Assembly: GCA_964520045.1 (NCBI GenBank)
Contig: CAZFMJ010000004.1
Span: 1-64,000, forward strand
Reading direction: 5' to 3'
Source: CAZFMJ01 sp964520045
Lineage (GTDB): Bacteria; Elusimicrobiota; Elusimicrobia; Elusimicrobiales; CAZFMJ01
Length of the DNA stretch: 64,000 bases
In this document: positions 57,401 to 62,745 of the stretch, in pieces
Layout: each line of letters opens with the position of its first letter
How positions within the stretch are numbered: the stretch's first letter is position 1
The notes under the pieces: model-generated
The model's input: the letters and a program-made list of their open reading frames with translations, nothing else
The model's database searches: none
What the model was told of the DNA's origin: nothing
Made by a program: the position numbers and the translations under genes

Positions 57401-59745
57401 AAAGGCTCAAAACCCCTTGGCTCCATGTCTCCATTTTCGTCTACGAAGGCAAATATGTACAGGTTTGCCGGAGCCGGCACGTTATACACCGTAACGGGAG
57501 CGCCGGACGAAACAGCTGACATATAGATAGGAGAACCGTCTATGTTATCCATGAATGCCACATAAAAATTCCCCGTATGGGAACCGGAGTAATTTATGGT
57601 CATGTTTATCGACCCTGTCGCTGAATATATGGTGAAATCATGGCCGGAGCTGGTCTGGCCCACCCCGACTTCCATACCCCCGCTTTCTATCTGGCCGTTC
57701 ATGTCCGGATTTCCAAGAACATATCCCGTTATCTTTGAACTGCGGTCAGCCTGCACCGGAAGCGAATACGCATACTGCGTTGTTCCCCCCGCGAGCGGGA
57801 TAACGACTGAGCTGACAAGAACCTCATCGTTTCCGGACAGCCATTGCCATGCTTTAACCACAAGACTGTCTCCGGGCCTGTCGCCGGCAAAGGTTATTGT
57901 TCCCGCCAGATTTCCGTACTGGATAAGCTGGCCGGTATTAAAATTGAAAGTATACGGCGTGTCCATACACATGCCTTCCGAGCAGAAACTCTGAACTTTG
58001 ACCATATACTGCGTATAGGGATCCAGATTACCGCCGGTCAGGGTTATTCTGTACCTGTATTGGCCGGGAACGGGCATATCCACGAACTGAAAACTCTGAA
58101 ACAGCGAAGTATAATTAAAATTGCTGCCGTCCATGGTTTTTCCAAACTGCAGATAAGAGCCTATGGCTGAATTGTCATAGGGATATACAAAACCCGTAAA
58201 AATGACATCTATGCTTGAGAGGCTGGGGGAAACGTTCGTGGCGTCGTACTGGGGCAGGGTGTCCCCAACCGACGGATTCATGACAGCGGGCGGAGCGGAA
58301 GCGAATGCCCCTGTAGACACATAATCGGCGTACTTTGCTGTGTTATAGCGCCATGAAACTATAACTCCGTTCTGGGAATCAGTAACAGCAGGCTGACCCG
58401 ACCCATAATAAGGCGGCATGGAACCGGAAACATCCACAATAGTCCCCAATGCGCCGGTTGCGGCGGAAACTCTTGAGGCAACTATATGCCCGTTGTTATG
58501 CGCATAGCCGGCTATATAATAATATCCGTCCTTATACAACAGTCCGTCCCCGCTATTGCGCTGTCCGAAAGGAACATCCCACACCGGCGAACCTCCCCCG
58601 CTTGACACTCTTGCGATATACTCCGCCGAAGTGCTCCAATTATCCGGAGCCGCTATTGTGGAATAAACAACCGCAAGACCGCCCGGATCAACCGCTACTT
58701 CTTCCGGGGAAGCCCATTTGCCCTCAGCTCCGGCCGCTATAAGCTGGCCTCCGCCGTCCCCTATTGTAAACGCGCCTACGGCATTGCCGTCAGCGTCCAC
58801 ATGCGTCGCGTAGACTTCGGTATAATTGCCCGCCGCCCTCGTGTCATCCCATACGATATAAAAACCGTCATTTCCGTCTTCCAGAACATCCAATTCGTCT
58901 AGCGCCTGGTCGCCCGGCCCGGTAACAAGCGGTTTGCTCCATACCAAAGAGCCCGAGGCGGACCATTTTGCCCCGTATATGTCCATACTGCCCAAATCGT
59001 TTGAGGTCCACACAAAATACCCGCTTCCCGCAGTTGCGCCTCTTATCAATCCGGCATTGCTTAAGTTGGCCGCAATCAAAACAGCTCCGGTGGAATTATG
59101 CACGCAGTCCGCGTCGGCCGTGGGCCATTGGCAGTTTCCGCTGGAATCCAGCCTCTGAACCACACCGCCGACTCCCTCAATCCCCATGCCGACGGCCGCC
59201 CCGCCGTCAAGCGTTTCTATAAGTTCCCCGCCGCCGGCATAGCCGGGAGACACCTGCTTCGGCCCCCACACAGACATCCCGTCCGGAGCGATCCTGTGCA
59301 GGAATATCCTTGAAGGGAACTCGTCTCCCACCGACGTCCCTTCATATTCCTGCCAGAATATAATAATGCCGCCCGAGCCGTCGCCTACGGGACTGGCATG
59401 ACTGCCCTGGGCATTGGTCGAAACGCTTACTCTCATCGGCACGCCTGAATTCCACATCAGCGCGCCCGTGAGACTCACATGCTGAGCGTACATCTGGGGA
59501 TAACCGGGATGCTCCGGCGCAGTGGCGGACCATACCTGATAAAAACCGCCGTTTCCATCGGCAAGATAATAGGTTTCAGAGTCATTGTCATTAAAATCAT
59601 ACCCGGATGAAACCGTAATAGGCCATGAAGCATGCGCCTGCCATGCGGTTCCCAATGCAATGCATAAAATTAAAGCCGCGCCTTTGGCGGCGGCTTTCAA
59701 ATTTGAATAAACCTTTTCAGTCTTGTTTAACGTAATTTTTTTCAT
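39454..59745 (-). CDS. giant 6763-residue secreted multidomain protein with FlgD-like C-terminal tail
   Basis: 6763 residues from MKKITLNKTEK with a long signal peptide (cut likely after AWQAHA). Layout by eye: an N-terminal propeller-like region (35-480), an SbsA/Big_5-like Ig domain (485-610), an SBBP-like propeller between Gly-rich linkers (about 1132-1493), LecA-like lectin modules near 1908 and 2668, FN3 modules near 3050-3340, PPC-like modules near 3548-3650 and 4342-4450. A FlgD-Ig-like domain lies near 4975-5075, then CnaB/carboxypeptidase-regulatory-like repeats, and the tail NFPNPFN..GVYIGEI at 6640-6763. About 22 copies of a DxNxNxxxDxxEP calcium-loop-like motif occur between 760 and 4650, roughly every 100-120 residues where they are dense. 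It is most likely an adhesin or surface fibre. AAAGGTGA precedes the ATG. Domain borders are estimates. Confidence 0.9.
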   Translation of the reverse strand: MKKITLNKTEKVYSNLKAAAKGAALILCIALGTAWQAHASWPITVSSGYDFNDNDSETYYLADGNGGFYQVWSATAPEHPGYPQMYAQHVSLTGALMWNSGVPMRVSVSTNAQGSHASPVGDGSGGIIIFWQEYEGTSVGDEFPSRIFLHRIAPDGMSVWGPKQVSPGYAGGGELIETLDGGAAVGMGIEGVGGVVQRLDSSGNCQWPTADADCVHNSTGAVLIAANLSNAGLIRGATAGSGYFVWTSNDLGSMDIYGAKWSASGSLVWSKPLVTGPGDQALDELDVLEDGNDGFYIVWDDTRAAGNYTEVYATHVDADGNAVGAFTIGDGGGQLIAAGAEGKWASPEEVAVDPGGLAVVYSTIAAPDNWSTSAEYIARVSSGGGSPVWDVPFGQRNSGDGLLYKDGYYYIAGYAHNNGHIVASRVSAATGALGTIVDVSGSMPPYYGSGQPAVTDSQNGVIVSWRYNTAKYADYVSTGAFASAPPAVMNPSVGDTLPQYDATNVSPSLSSIDVIFTGFVYPYDNSAIGSYLQFGKTMDGSNFNYTSLFQSFQFVDMPVPGQYRYRITLTGGNLDPYTQYMVKVQSFCSEGMCMDTPYTFNFNTGQLIQYGNLAGTITFAGDRPGDSLVVKAWQWLSGNDEVLVSSVVIPLAGGTTQYAYSLPVQADRSSKITGYVLGNPDMNGQIESGGMEVGVGQTSSGHDFTIYSATGSINMTINYSGSHTGNFYVAFMDNIDGSPIYMSAVSSGAPVTVYNVPAPANLYIFAFVDENGDMEPRGFEPLGYKGTWGPMAYFNTNAVAVAAASDTVVDAGSIDLHEMGSVAGTLNLGLNSGNFRVALVHGDPLAGSLVVEDDEHLYVNTVFNCSTCVYTALYDFSGIVPGTDYAVFAYFDRNDNRSPDAGETFGLSSLGLSVVENATTTVNMPVTQRYYGGTSDLTVNLNYLGSVNAGNYSIVLSTDLGDPYTGAGYVYSPSASGTFKGLSSNTTYFIFSSRDTDSSGSYQKDAVTEPMGWMSYYMGTAGSFSTPLNVVDPAVMAVTLSNKPAGDRVIAEFVNIPGYSGYIESTTDSYFETGVMPSPYFGYDVTINAFVDNNPENGQYDAGESSVTYSVWASSSASNPVVLTFSGGGGGGTPVFSGDFNQTSGAVYDGGDMDMAQGLAYNNGYVYGIAISSGIGGIVYKYDTLGNKQAHAVITELYPTGIAVNNNGVYVTGQIADTGFGTYRYNDSLVLISSAVLSGDASARGITVDNSGNVYVIGSESEAGPHMGPPSDYKFVKYSYDLASPVLGTFDAGGNDEGYGVAVDNTDSSVYLAGYNFIGGTTNYVTAKLNSSLAFVSSGAYTNAYFSEHSWMSIAFKDSTRELFLTGAVPSAQNGRDIGIVRYNSGLAQTAFYQWNGADDAAFIKIAQDGNIYVQGNTYDGMTNDDVVVGKFDADLGYIASAIKSFDQSYEPGGIALDSIGNVYAAGTYLGGAENEYDVSTGKFPYTEFTGGGGGGTGNLQALIDFQGSGSSGDYVVLVSSVGYGRMVSNPSLQPDTNFQFFSLPAPATYYVFAFRDTDGNFQMQRNTGEPFGIARIFVPEGGLGSGTITIVDPAPVAVTMNNKPAGTAYLEFLLTPDEMLREMAPASPWNTELPPSTYFNSMVTAFAFVDNNMNNVYDEGEPNGTSSDNWITGGVPNYITVNFGGGGPVEAGTMTVTAVNAALPYGKLYNDAPMLKFTLAVNSGEAYFNGIELNIVGSVVMANNEISDVAIAKEINGDGKYNYYDDQMVGNIWNMGVSTFTVTTYSNEVITTTPSVYYVLARPNNFSALGKTVSVSIQSKNAFTLSKGYIADGSYPMTSAQMEVSNSVFAGNYENYGNFWVGYNQTANIESTGTWSAGGSYGETGPAGSGSCSAGCKIESAPRGALVARVGYSGAWQLIGVSSTISSGENSGDLFLAMNDDDYYDGNYGELFFKAWIQAKAARWTGNGVTDYATDANNWEGNMPPGYGDDVVFDGVGTNADKQCDWDIFWNTSKSLTLGPSFTGTVRIVQSPSFNQLTVDNAIDIQGGTLDTNGQSLQAKGGITVGGASNGTLFLNAVNSNSPLYLGSAGLTVTSSGTFRSGGASSAFISGVDYGQYPIYILGGTVTVNSAGGTTFDNVLGITLNTGNAVMNNVSFMGLQPGVAALILNPPSGANLTFNNWNFDGSVSTNVNTAGAAYSFNLVMTNASGPKMGSVNERGMDPNNYVTWSPEGGLSGGEIEGQVSYSGSTGGSLYVYLSTSNNPTDPYVLMYSSAQPSFPHTYHFVDLTAPATYYVYAYADGNNNPQGSYGKPGEVYGATGIYLAQGSLVQTGKNITLDNQGTFAGTILKNGDQQGWIIVEAWHATGGLLANKIEFPGYYPYMPYSIPVAPGSDYYVRVFTDVDGDKTWDSFEGSGQFGPNITATAGVVEDNVNLEISSGTAVPGGTMFVSYQPFSGYMSKNTYESEEPILNLGVWTDGLDAYFKYLSLLPAGTSDPSSFKVDVYRDYNGNGMRDYDDEWTGNGYFTASSTAPVVIDLDHLSAPPLVTAATRYFLITAGVINPGQVQNDDSIGVIVSSSGMGLTQGQVSEFAPITSGIRTVKPSVNASAAVCYSEWCGAYMDVNIYGGQTLSISATGQWTVQGTQVDARGGNTYGGIVPGAPLGALIARIGNNPWIYVGTGTTLQYTGFGGGLKLGMNKCDNCSYNDTFGKLFISYAVTGSTTATVMGTITYDGLTSGSITIEAKQWNESGLQVAASTSVALVGGTTVYPYVFSGIPGQRSSMIFAHVSSDEAQMGGYPGDLWLEPGAVRAGIDFRVNPGAGTINSTLSYSGAQTQGVVTAVLFKSFESQPVYTSTCSAAGEPYSAVGTFSLPNVPGPDQYYMAVFIDFNNNGEPDGPEPLGYFGNPGPLSQIGANAVQVAVASAATVNVPSITLYDMGQINGTLALGQLHGEVGVEVWHGAPGGLSSVRENWKEYYVEMCGWTGCANQLEYSLGTLSPGSDYAVFAYVDDNKNRQFDAGEKFGVSQLNLSVSANAVTFANMSIQETLVPPPPPSLTGVAEDVSQIRWTWQDVLSETGYKLLDSTGGFITSLPANTTYYLEDIGTGNTAGAIRGIKSANSYGDSNAVFVPQPVYTLAVIPSVEIVSRTESSIGINLSISGNSAGTRYGIQRSTSSSGGFVTVLAGTAPVAGYLDEGLSPSAAYYYRARTFNAANIASGFSDPMSASTVTLMGAGYSIAGAIIYSGQQSGPIIVRAFTGADFTGLVKSISLQGGNEYYLGDLTNGVNYYVRAFVDVTGDGIKTTNEDSGVAANPINVTGAMAGKNISLMRDTIAPKMPTLLTASAGFMTVNLSWTASVSGDALGYEIERSTSNTFAGNVMRISSSAPAGYATGTAYTDNNPVTGVYSYYRMRTLDWGMNVSSWTSPASVRATSGGSITGIVHAYDTASQGSYHVRVSTSPDANISSIADIIVSTSPNTYTVTGLSDGVYYMRGYRDVNGDFTQSRRNEPSGTHGGIARPFDLYVTQGNTITGKDLIVCNRVPLAVGVSTVTAISEAACRALDRGPDYYTRIFTFEVGYGAGKVTPGSQLNITANAVNGGFSDSYLYLIGPSGDVVTQDDDSNGNGNARINYTVQEEGIYLLEPTSFSPASSGDVEVAMNITGGYNGMVSGTVGYLGSPYANQGQVYVQVFNNLDPYAWPMRFVTASSTGTFEIEGLQDGNFYLKAYWDINNNSMRDAFEPYGYHGSSAPAAFNVSGGLTTDSLNIIMTDPPMGAVSGTLSYTGSKTGNIRIEAGKVRSDCPDCGTRDLDIKKFTYLYSVDRSTTAAYTLTLLEPATQYYIRAYMDLNSNNEKDVLEPYVSSGTINIIAGSTATGVNLLLRDPGTGTTGNSNISGYVHYTPSAGSVSTGTVWIGWALDDEFDNVPYWTTSSSRSVSGGTASWYYSKTNILGNATYYMAAFLDLNGNGLPDDMTLGEPLGFYGTGGEFAPLYIPVSSNAAANVTVQEPAKGSLSGTIYYSNSNTNYGAVRVEAWVENCQGNGCGNRTQINWAQGVASYPFTLNFMGASTSYHLYAFMDTNNSGNHDQGEPNAWSDTSYTVAEGLPTAGVQLNMFDPGQFIGVENIGRISGLVSYSGQQAGSIIVRMFDNAGRTGAPVRTFNTCPAGSSCSYEFLNLSGGMYYLDAYMDTSANGIYDGSFEAYGIIGNSAGINISPAFNQIFDQNGNINDPAYVLVSTGSRAISGAISVLSQNTAGKVRIQLFRYNADKEVMRYPIRSIAENYTQQPVFYSFTDVDDGNYLVQAFLDSNDNYWPDSPQEAWGQSKTVDLGTLVPASGVNFKACYRASIQSGVQVVGSLAASDCVSPERPSSYLDYYTFEGRNGDVVTIEMTGTGFSDKYLYLYRPSTEETGTPHYYNLAASAEPDYVTGNAAISAFTLRETGQYVIGATSLGGAITGEYRLSLNTSGSATGAIAGDARYNGTQGGMIRVGLFNTTDLKNSEPLRGTDMTVSGPFNFTGLPTGSTYYIAGFMDVNLDGNINDGEDFGVYGPSLDNPTPIVLRAGQNISGLQFAINTTTVTPQGPVPAVISGFISYTGAFAGTLRVEAWNDSKFQGYPVAVRSVETGYWPTAYDMQLPGNSQYYFKAFLDMNGNAMPDANEPKGAYQPNNQGPEPRYVSEGEEASGVDFALYDPGISGGDVKGEGWASILPAQIPAGSMFDSTITVRVGPNGLSQNGVIAFSLPFNFYGGLQTGCPQCSNYVSFSTGGAVNPPIAALNSFGSGAEIRLAAGQSLSEGASVYIMLKGLNSPCETGTAVFHVGTSKSGSTPAPLVNGEPSSALVAGTAANISMRMAGSENSYNITLPANSISTMVVEGRDMCWNPAPFAGVTVATVSGQSYDYATGAFAADPNMQFSRNVGLAALAAGQTGITIPAGVSSATFHVRPLTAGFHNIALSYNLGYANTSYMGVQVMAGQAITGANISTGTYNSALTQITINPVDNARAYINFALSDPSIGWHVIISSRTFREGVTTTAIWESWGWGQPYLGQVVWDGHYSPWINYGSVVPSGVYYVKIEVGSLSNTDLRIDVTVPQVSGRVLDAGVVPSRPLAGVNINASGPSGWGQTVTDSNGNYSIPGLAAGTYNFQFTKPEYASISTNVIVNAAGATRNASMRGAPALILIPSFSGVNSNTADQWGWINVHTDNWDRVYNGGLRLIGGTTNFDDGGSWDASTGQIVYRSRIRFDVEAGTYTVDAQLYGYGNVSATAYVGSIGAVVNLSPFSRKANVSGLVKLPAGALNANGTWISVNAMPQDMSSSNQGAWGGIWLEPNLSSGTYNLFGVDPGTYVIRGQVPGFSGVSSTFPVVVAYTDRVVDLPEFNTGGQITGTVSIKGSASAMSNFELLDTKPECIDGQHNGCAFKVWINVWSPATFSNGWAEVYLSTGTVSGSEQIASSAYTITGLESNSSYQLFANLDRRSNGPGEFSTPGGFPKIVPVPVTNNAGDFSFELASGVINGTIYLPETVNGAPTTAADFQQVSMTGRILNSDNPYATTDSGIYMADITGTSGGEGLPGLVINGSRAVFRVEGLETQTMEIIFTFKATGRSKTYQLKVVNGAVTNVVVDLRDETYAVSGAVVATQISNPDFNTSQKIVQNSSFTLAAGYPAYAVGTVIPIEAVRREMTQTGIVLSDTYDPMRTRVGYITAAGSYTVSGLQEGVYTLRTLPLQLCATCAVSVPKQEKIVTVRRSDYLSGNVMVNGTAVSTGAVNFTLFDGVDVSGNISIANDIQDARSLQLTLLNNSNQVVRSTAAMLGNVFTNTLSNSAAYSMAGLQRGGYYTLQVRDVKDSSGTVKYVASPIKFPDVTVTGGLQQNLSNQNVILKQGAFLKFKLRDMNTVSIIAQNNASLLAPNFSCYAISNPWVQGGYYLSGTSVTVNGIGRPVEYDGTVKIGPVLPDIYYDVRCEQTSWDIGYMRQGAQNYSPVIKTGIKPVAGETRDLGVFDLNQGQALTGLVVNSDGGAPLANVKMLAKPSYVVNPMTIQTMTNRDGRYSVWVSTYISRYFDITAAPREQTANVSGSTEVYKETVKRAIDLTKTTEVNFSLEQMRGDLQGTIVTVDSGPLSYPFGDMRGFPVAAVFIQPYGTLPKNNPMGDIEAITDPDGRFEVLGLSVGTYTIRAVSLNYAVTNATFAITQAGSKDIGSVVLEKGATISGAIRKPDTTAPGGWTSPSANEIGMIVAANDGFTEFVVGTVLVNSESNTVDQYAISGFKPDITYVMALVPPFGGDIVFPVEGMVRFTQAESTASVPGQILTFRPAIGDCAATTKRTLDLAGATQFQLKFTCSKALRNRLPSDNDLDAIILSSGTGSFVLGSKTISFDRKQMTAAYKPGAGENRFQIIISSAYINEIDPNSLERANFMIYKTFDFYTGISAGAQEKITNMNGGMVELESASTETEHTSAEFEAGSFALEGSTYAVVNTTVTVVIRRFEDSGNAFTTVSVSKYDDGENIAKIAASKGLPVELYGAILAVKNQDGGGYKAQAGGAGSATNYTPFSSFYDFFLPAGISHTLQKKARITLSYDLTKSTATNNPDMLNVYYLPCSSCSYQIQEDGKAVDPFNNTISVNIGHMSVYTVFYSTLVTVAPVVGSTVAYTGTEFKAYNFPNPFNLSLKTKSTNMLAGMGGYTAGAQCVTRGTCIRIFVPAGMSGNLLLKIYNMAGELVWDDTLPYTAGQTTVYAWNGVNKTGQPVASGVYIGEIKLDGKKDFFKMAVVKDSRYQ

Positions 59746-59767
59746 ATATATTCACCTTTTTTTAACG

Positions 59768-59832
59768 AAGATGATCAACTGCTCACCATCACTTTCTGCT
59801 CATCACTTAAAACTTACCGCCAACTTACGACT
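59768..59832. repeat. CATCACTT and ACTTACCGCC repeat after the barrel gene
   Basis: GCTCACCATCACTTTCTGC, CATCACTTAAAACTTACCGCC and AACTTACGACTT. The ACTTACCGC words are the inverse of those inside the barrel gene's signal-peptide codons (61001-61034). Confidence 0.6.
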
Positions 59833-59836
59833 TCTT

Positions 59837-61075
59837 TTAAAATTCGTAAGAAAATCCGAGCAAATACGTTGTCACGTCAAAATTATATCTGTAAAGCTTT
59901 TCATACGACATATTCGATACCTGCTTCCCGTACTGAAAGGAAACCAGCCCCTTAAAACCCGGAGCAAGCGGATATGACGCCGAAGCCGAAAGAAGCCACT
60001 CATTCATATAAATGCTGTCTGTTCCGTAAAGGCCCGCCGAATCCTGAATCGGCCTTTTGGAATATTTCGTCCTTCCCACACCGGCGCCCGCCCTGATCTC
60101 TGTAAATTTTTTATCGTCATTTGCTAAAGGGATCTGCACCGCCATATCGACTCCGAACCTGTACTTGTTATAATTGTAGTAATCCGCCAGATAGGTCGTT
60201 CTCTGCGCGTCATAGCTGTTCTGGTTGGAGCGGTTTGCCAACAGAGTAAAACCGACCCCAGGAATAAGCTTCACGCCTTTGGCTGTTTTGTTCGGCACTT
60301 TCCAACTTAAATCAAACATTCCCATGGTATCGTTTCTTGTGCCTGTTTCAAACTGGCCGGCGGTGTTAATCACATGCTGTTCATCATACGCCCTTGCGGT
60401 TAAATTGCCGGATACCGCAAGAACCGACCCCCCGGCATTTCCGGTTACGGAAAAAGTGACCCCATGGTTTACCGAATTAAGCACCTCAGAACCTGCCATT
60501 TCTCTGGCAAGACTGCCCGCCGACTGGCCCGCTATCTGGGATTCCAAAGAGGTGTAATTAAGAAAATTGATCAAATAAAAATCATATCCCAAGCGCACTG
60601 AAAACGGATCATTATAAAGGTATTCGCATTCAAGCGAAAAAGCGGGTTTATGATAGTCAAAAAGCCCTTTGCCCCATTTTTCATCTTTTGTTTCCTTTAA
60701 AAGATCCCATTTAAACTCCGCTTCCGGCTTTATCCTTAATTTCGGAGAAATCGAATATATTCCCCGCACGGCCACCTTATGGTCCATCCTTTCCTGGAAA
60801 AGCGTACCGCCTCCCACCAAATCAGTAACCTGTTTTGTGCCCTGATATCTTCCGCTATATAAAGGAATAAGGGTTAACTCTCTGGACATTTTGACGGAAG
60901 CCGAAGCAAGGGCGCTTGCATTCCCGGAAAGCGCTCCCTCCTGCCCCGAAAAGAAATACTGCCCGCCCAAAAACGAGGCGTTGAAATAAGGAGTGACTTC
61001 GTAAGCCGTAAGCGGTAAGTTGTAAGCGGTAAGTAAAAAAACAACCAAAGAAAATAAGCGTGTGTAAAATCTCAT
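59837..61075 (-). CDS. outer membrane beta-barrel protein
   Basis: 412 residues. Signal peptide MRFYTRLFSLVVFLLTAY, then about 14-18 amphipathic strands with alternating aromatic residues (SLECEYLYNDPFSVRLGYDFYLINF, split by short turns) and a final strand FDVTTYLLGFSYEF ending in Phe, the usual BAM-recognition signal. No specific family; resembles DUF-type barrels found beside FecR proteins. Part of the signal peptide (LTAYNLPLTAYEV) is encoded by a repeat. AGGAGGGG Shine-Dalgarno is strong. Probably co-transcribed with the FecR gene (43-nt gap) and the giant gene. Confidence 0.8.
   Translation of the reverse strand: MRFYTRLFSLVVFLLTAYNLPLTAYEVTPYFNASFLGGQYFFSGQEGALSGNASALASASVKMSRELTLIPLYSGRYQGTKQVTDLVGGGTLFQERMDHKVAVRGIYSISPKLRIKPEAEFKWDLLKETKDEKWGKGLFDYHKPAFSLECEYLYNDPFSVRLGYDFYLINFLNYTSLESQIAGQSAGSLAREMAGSEVLNSVNHGVTFSVTGNAGGSVLAVSGNLTARAYDEQHVINTAGQFETGTRNDTMGMFDLSWKVPNKTAKGVKLIPGVGFTLLANRSNQNSYDAQRTTYLADYYNYNKYRFGVDMAVQIPLANDDKKFTEIRAGAGVGRTKYSKRPIQDSAGLYGTDSIYMNEWLLSASASYPLAPGFKGLVSFQYGKQVSNMSYEKLYRYNFDVTTYLLGFSYEF
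61001..61034. repeat. GTAAGCGGTAAGTT tandem inside a signal-peptide coding region
   Basis: GTAAGCCGTAAGCGGTAAG then TTGTAAGCGGTAAG, three to four units, in frame within the barrel gene near its 5' end. Confidence 0.65.
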
Positions 61076-61118
61076 TATATACCCCTCCTGAGCTATATAT
61101 GACGACCCTGGTTAACCG

Positions 61119-62705
61119 TTACCTTATAATTCCTGATTGAATGAGTGTTTTGGGCTCCACCACAAGGTCAATTTTGCGTCCTTCAAACAGATTGCTGGTA
61201 ATGACCTGCTCATAATTCCATTTAAGGAGCGTTTCCTTATAATCAGCCGTTCCCCGCGCCACTCCCTCAAAATCGAAAATAGATGCGATTTTGCCTTCAT
61301 CTGATACTATATAACTGTCATACTGCTCCCAATAAGTCCCGACAGCGCCGTATGTCAGCCTTATTTTATCATGCAGAAGCAGTCCATCAGGTAAAATATC
61401 GCTATTGGTTGCAGGAAGCGGGTTTGCGGCGGAAAGCTGGCCATTGTCGCCTATATATTTATAGAGCGCATTATTCGCATAGCTTTGTATTCCGGTTCCT
61501 GCCGCGCCGTTATACGCTGTAATTCCAACGGCGGGTTCCCATGAATTAAATGTAACCTGCGAACCCGAACCGCCTTTGTATTTTATCGCATAGTTGTCAA
61601 ACAGCGTCCTGTAATACGCCCCGGTCACTGCATCATAGTTATTGGTCTGCGAATTGAAATAAAACGCGACATCATCCGTATTATCCCCATTTGCATTTAC
61701 ATTGACCTGATGCCCGCCCAAAGCGTTTTCCTGTACAGTATCGATCAGATTAGACCTTCCGGTTTCATAGGCGGTCAGGTTATAGGCGCAGGCGGAACCG
61801 GCACATCCGCCCATCTGCCTGAGAGCCACGCTCAAATCGGAAGGAAGAGCCGTATTAAAGGTTCCCAGATAGTAAAAATAGTCAAACCGGCTCTCCCTTT
61901 CATTTAATACCACCAGCTTGAATTGATCCAGCTGGTTTTTGGGCCTCATTATATACTGCTCAAGCCGCACTCTTTTGCCGAAGGCGTCTATCATGCTTTT
62001 GCCCAATTGATATTCCGCAAGCTTCATTTCCTCCGCCGCGGCCGCCTGCACTTCCTCTTTTGTCATATTAAGGGAAATTTCGCTTTTTACCGCCTGCTTA
62101 GTGTCTTCGCTCTGCTGTTTCTGGTATTCCTGCCCCGACACCGCGGAACCCAGCCCGCGCTCATCCACCTTTATATGCTGGCCTTCGTTAAGCAGGGTCT
62201 CGTTGCCCATCGTGTCCTGAACGGCAAGGGCTCCGCTAAAAAGGTCTATGTTGGTATTATTGCCGTCGACATCTACGGTGAATTCCGTTCCGCGCACGGA
62301 GCAGACCGCCGTGGGAGTGCGCACTCTGAAATTTCTCTGGGCCACTTTTTTGACCCACGCCTTCATCCAGCCGAAATTAAGCTTCATGCCGGAATCGTTT
62401 TTATCCGAGCCGTCTTTCTCAAGCACATAAAAAGACGACGACCCAAGTTCCACCCTTGAGCCGTCACTAAAATTCACCTGAGTGCGTCCGCGCCAATTGG
62501 TTCTTACCGAATCCCCGGGCTGAATTACGGCGGAATCATCCGCTCTGCTCCAGTCCGGCATGCTTGCGCGTTTTATTTCAACTTTTCCGGAAATTCCGGT
62601 AAGCCATGCGGCGTTTAACGCCCCGCCTGAAAGAAAAAATACGCAAAAAAGAAAAAGGAAACACAATGAAAAACGAAAGGAATAGCCTTTAGGATAACTG
62701 GTCAT
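61119..62705 (-). CDS. secreted FecR-domain protein
   Basis: 528 residues with a signal peptide (FLFLFCVFFLSGGALNA). The FecR domain (about 36-170) is clear: LTGISGKVEIKR, PGDSVRTNWRGRTQVNF, SDGSRVELG, the RVRTPTAVCSVRGTEF motif, and LLNEGQHIKV. The remaining about 340 residues, starting with a charged helix (EEVQAAAAEEMKLAEYQLG), are unfamiliar and rich in Asn/Gly/Tyr. FecR domains sense in classical systems, but secreted forms lacking a sigma factor likely have structural or adhesive roles. First gene of the giant locus; AGGGAGGGG lies before the ATG. Confidence 0.88.
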   Translation of the reverse strand: MTSYPKGYSFRFSLCFLFLFCVFFLSGGALNAAWLTGISGKVEIKRASMPDWSRADDSAVIQPGDSVRTNWRGRTQVNFSDGSRVELGSSSFYVLEKDGSDKNDSGMKLNFGWMKAWVKKVAQRNFRVRTPTAVCSVRGTEFTVDVDGNNTNIDLFSGALAVQDTMGNETLLNEGQHIKVDERGLGSAVSGQEYQKQQSEDTKQAVKSEISLNMTKEEVQAAAAEEMKLAEYQLGKSMIDAFGKRVRLEQYIMRPKNQLDQFKLVVLNERESRFDYFYYLGTFNTALPSDLSVALRQMGGCAGSACAYNLTAYETGRSNLIDTVQENALGGHQVNVNANGDNTDDVAFYFNSQTNNYDAVTGAYYRTLFDNYAIKYKGGSGSQVTFNSWEPAVGITAYNGAAGTGIQSYANNALYKYIGDNGQLSAANPLPATNSDILPDGLLLHDKIRLTYGAVGTYWEQYDSYIVSDEGKIASIFDFEGVARGTADYKETLLKWNYEQVITSNLFEGRKIDLVVEPKTLIQSGIIR

Positions 62706-62745
62706 TCGCCCCTCCCTTTATCCATCAGATTTTCAGTACCATCAA

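Noticed and set aside
40084..59313. Many plus-strand open frames opposite the giant gene
   Set aside because: They are antisense shadows of a repetitive long gene, with no ribosome binding sites or recognisable domains.
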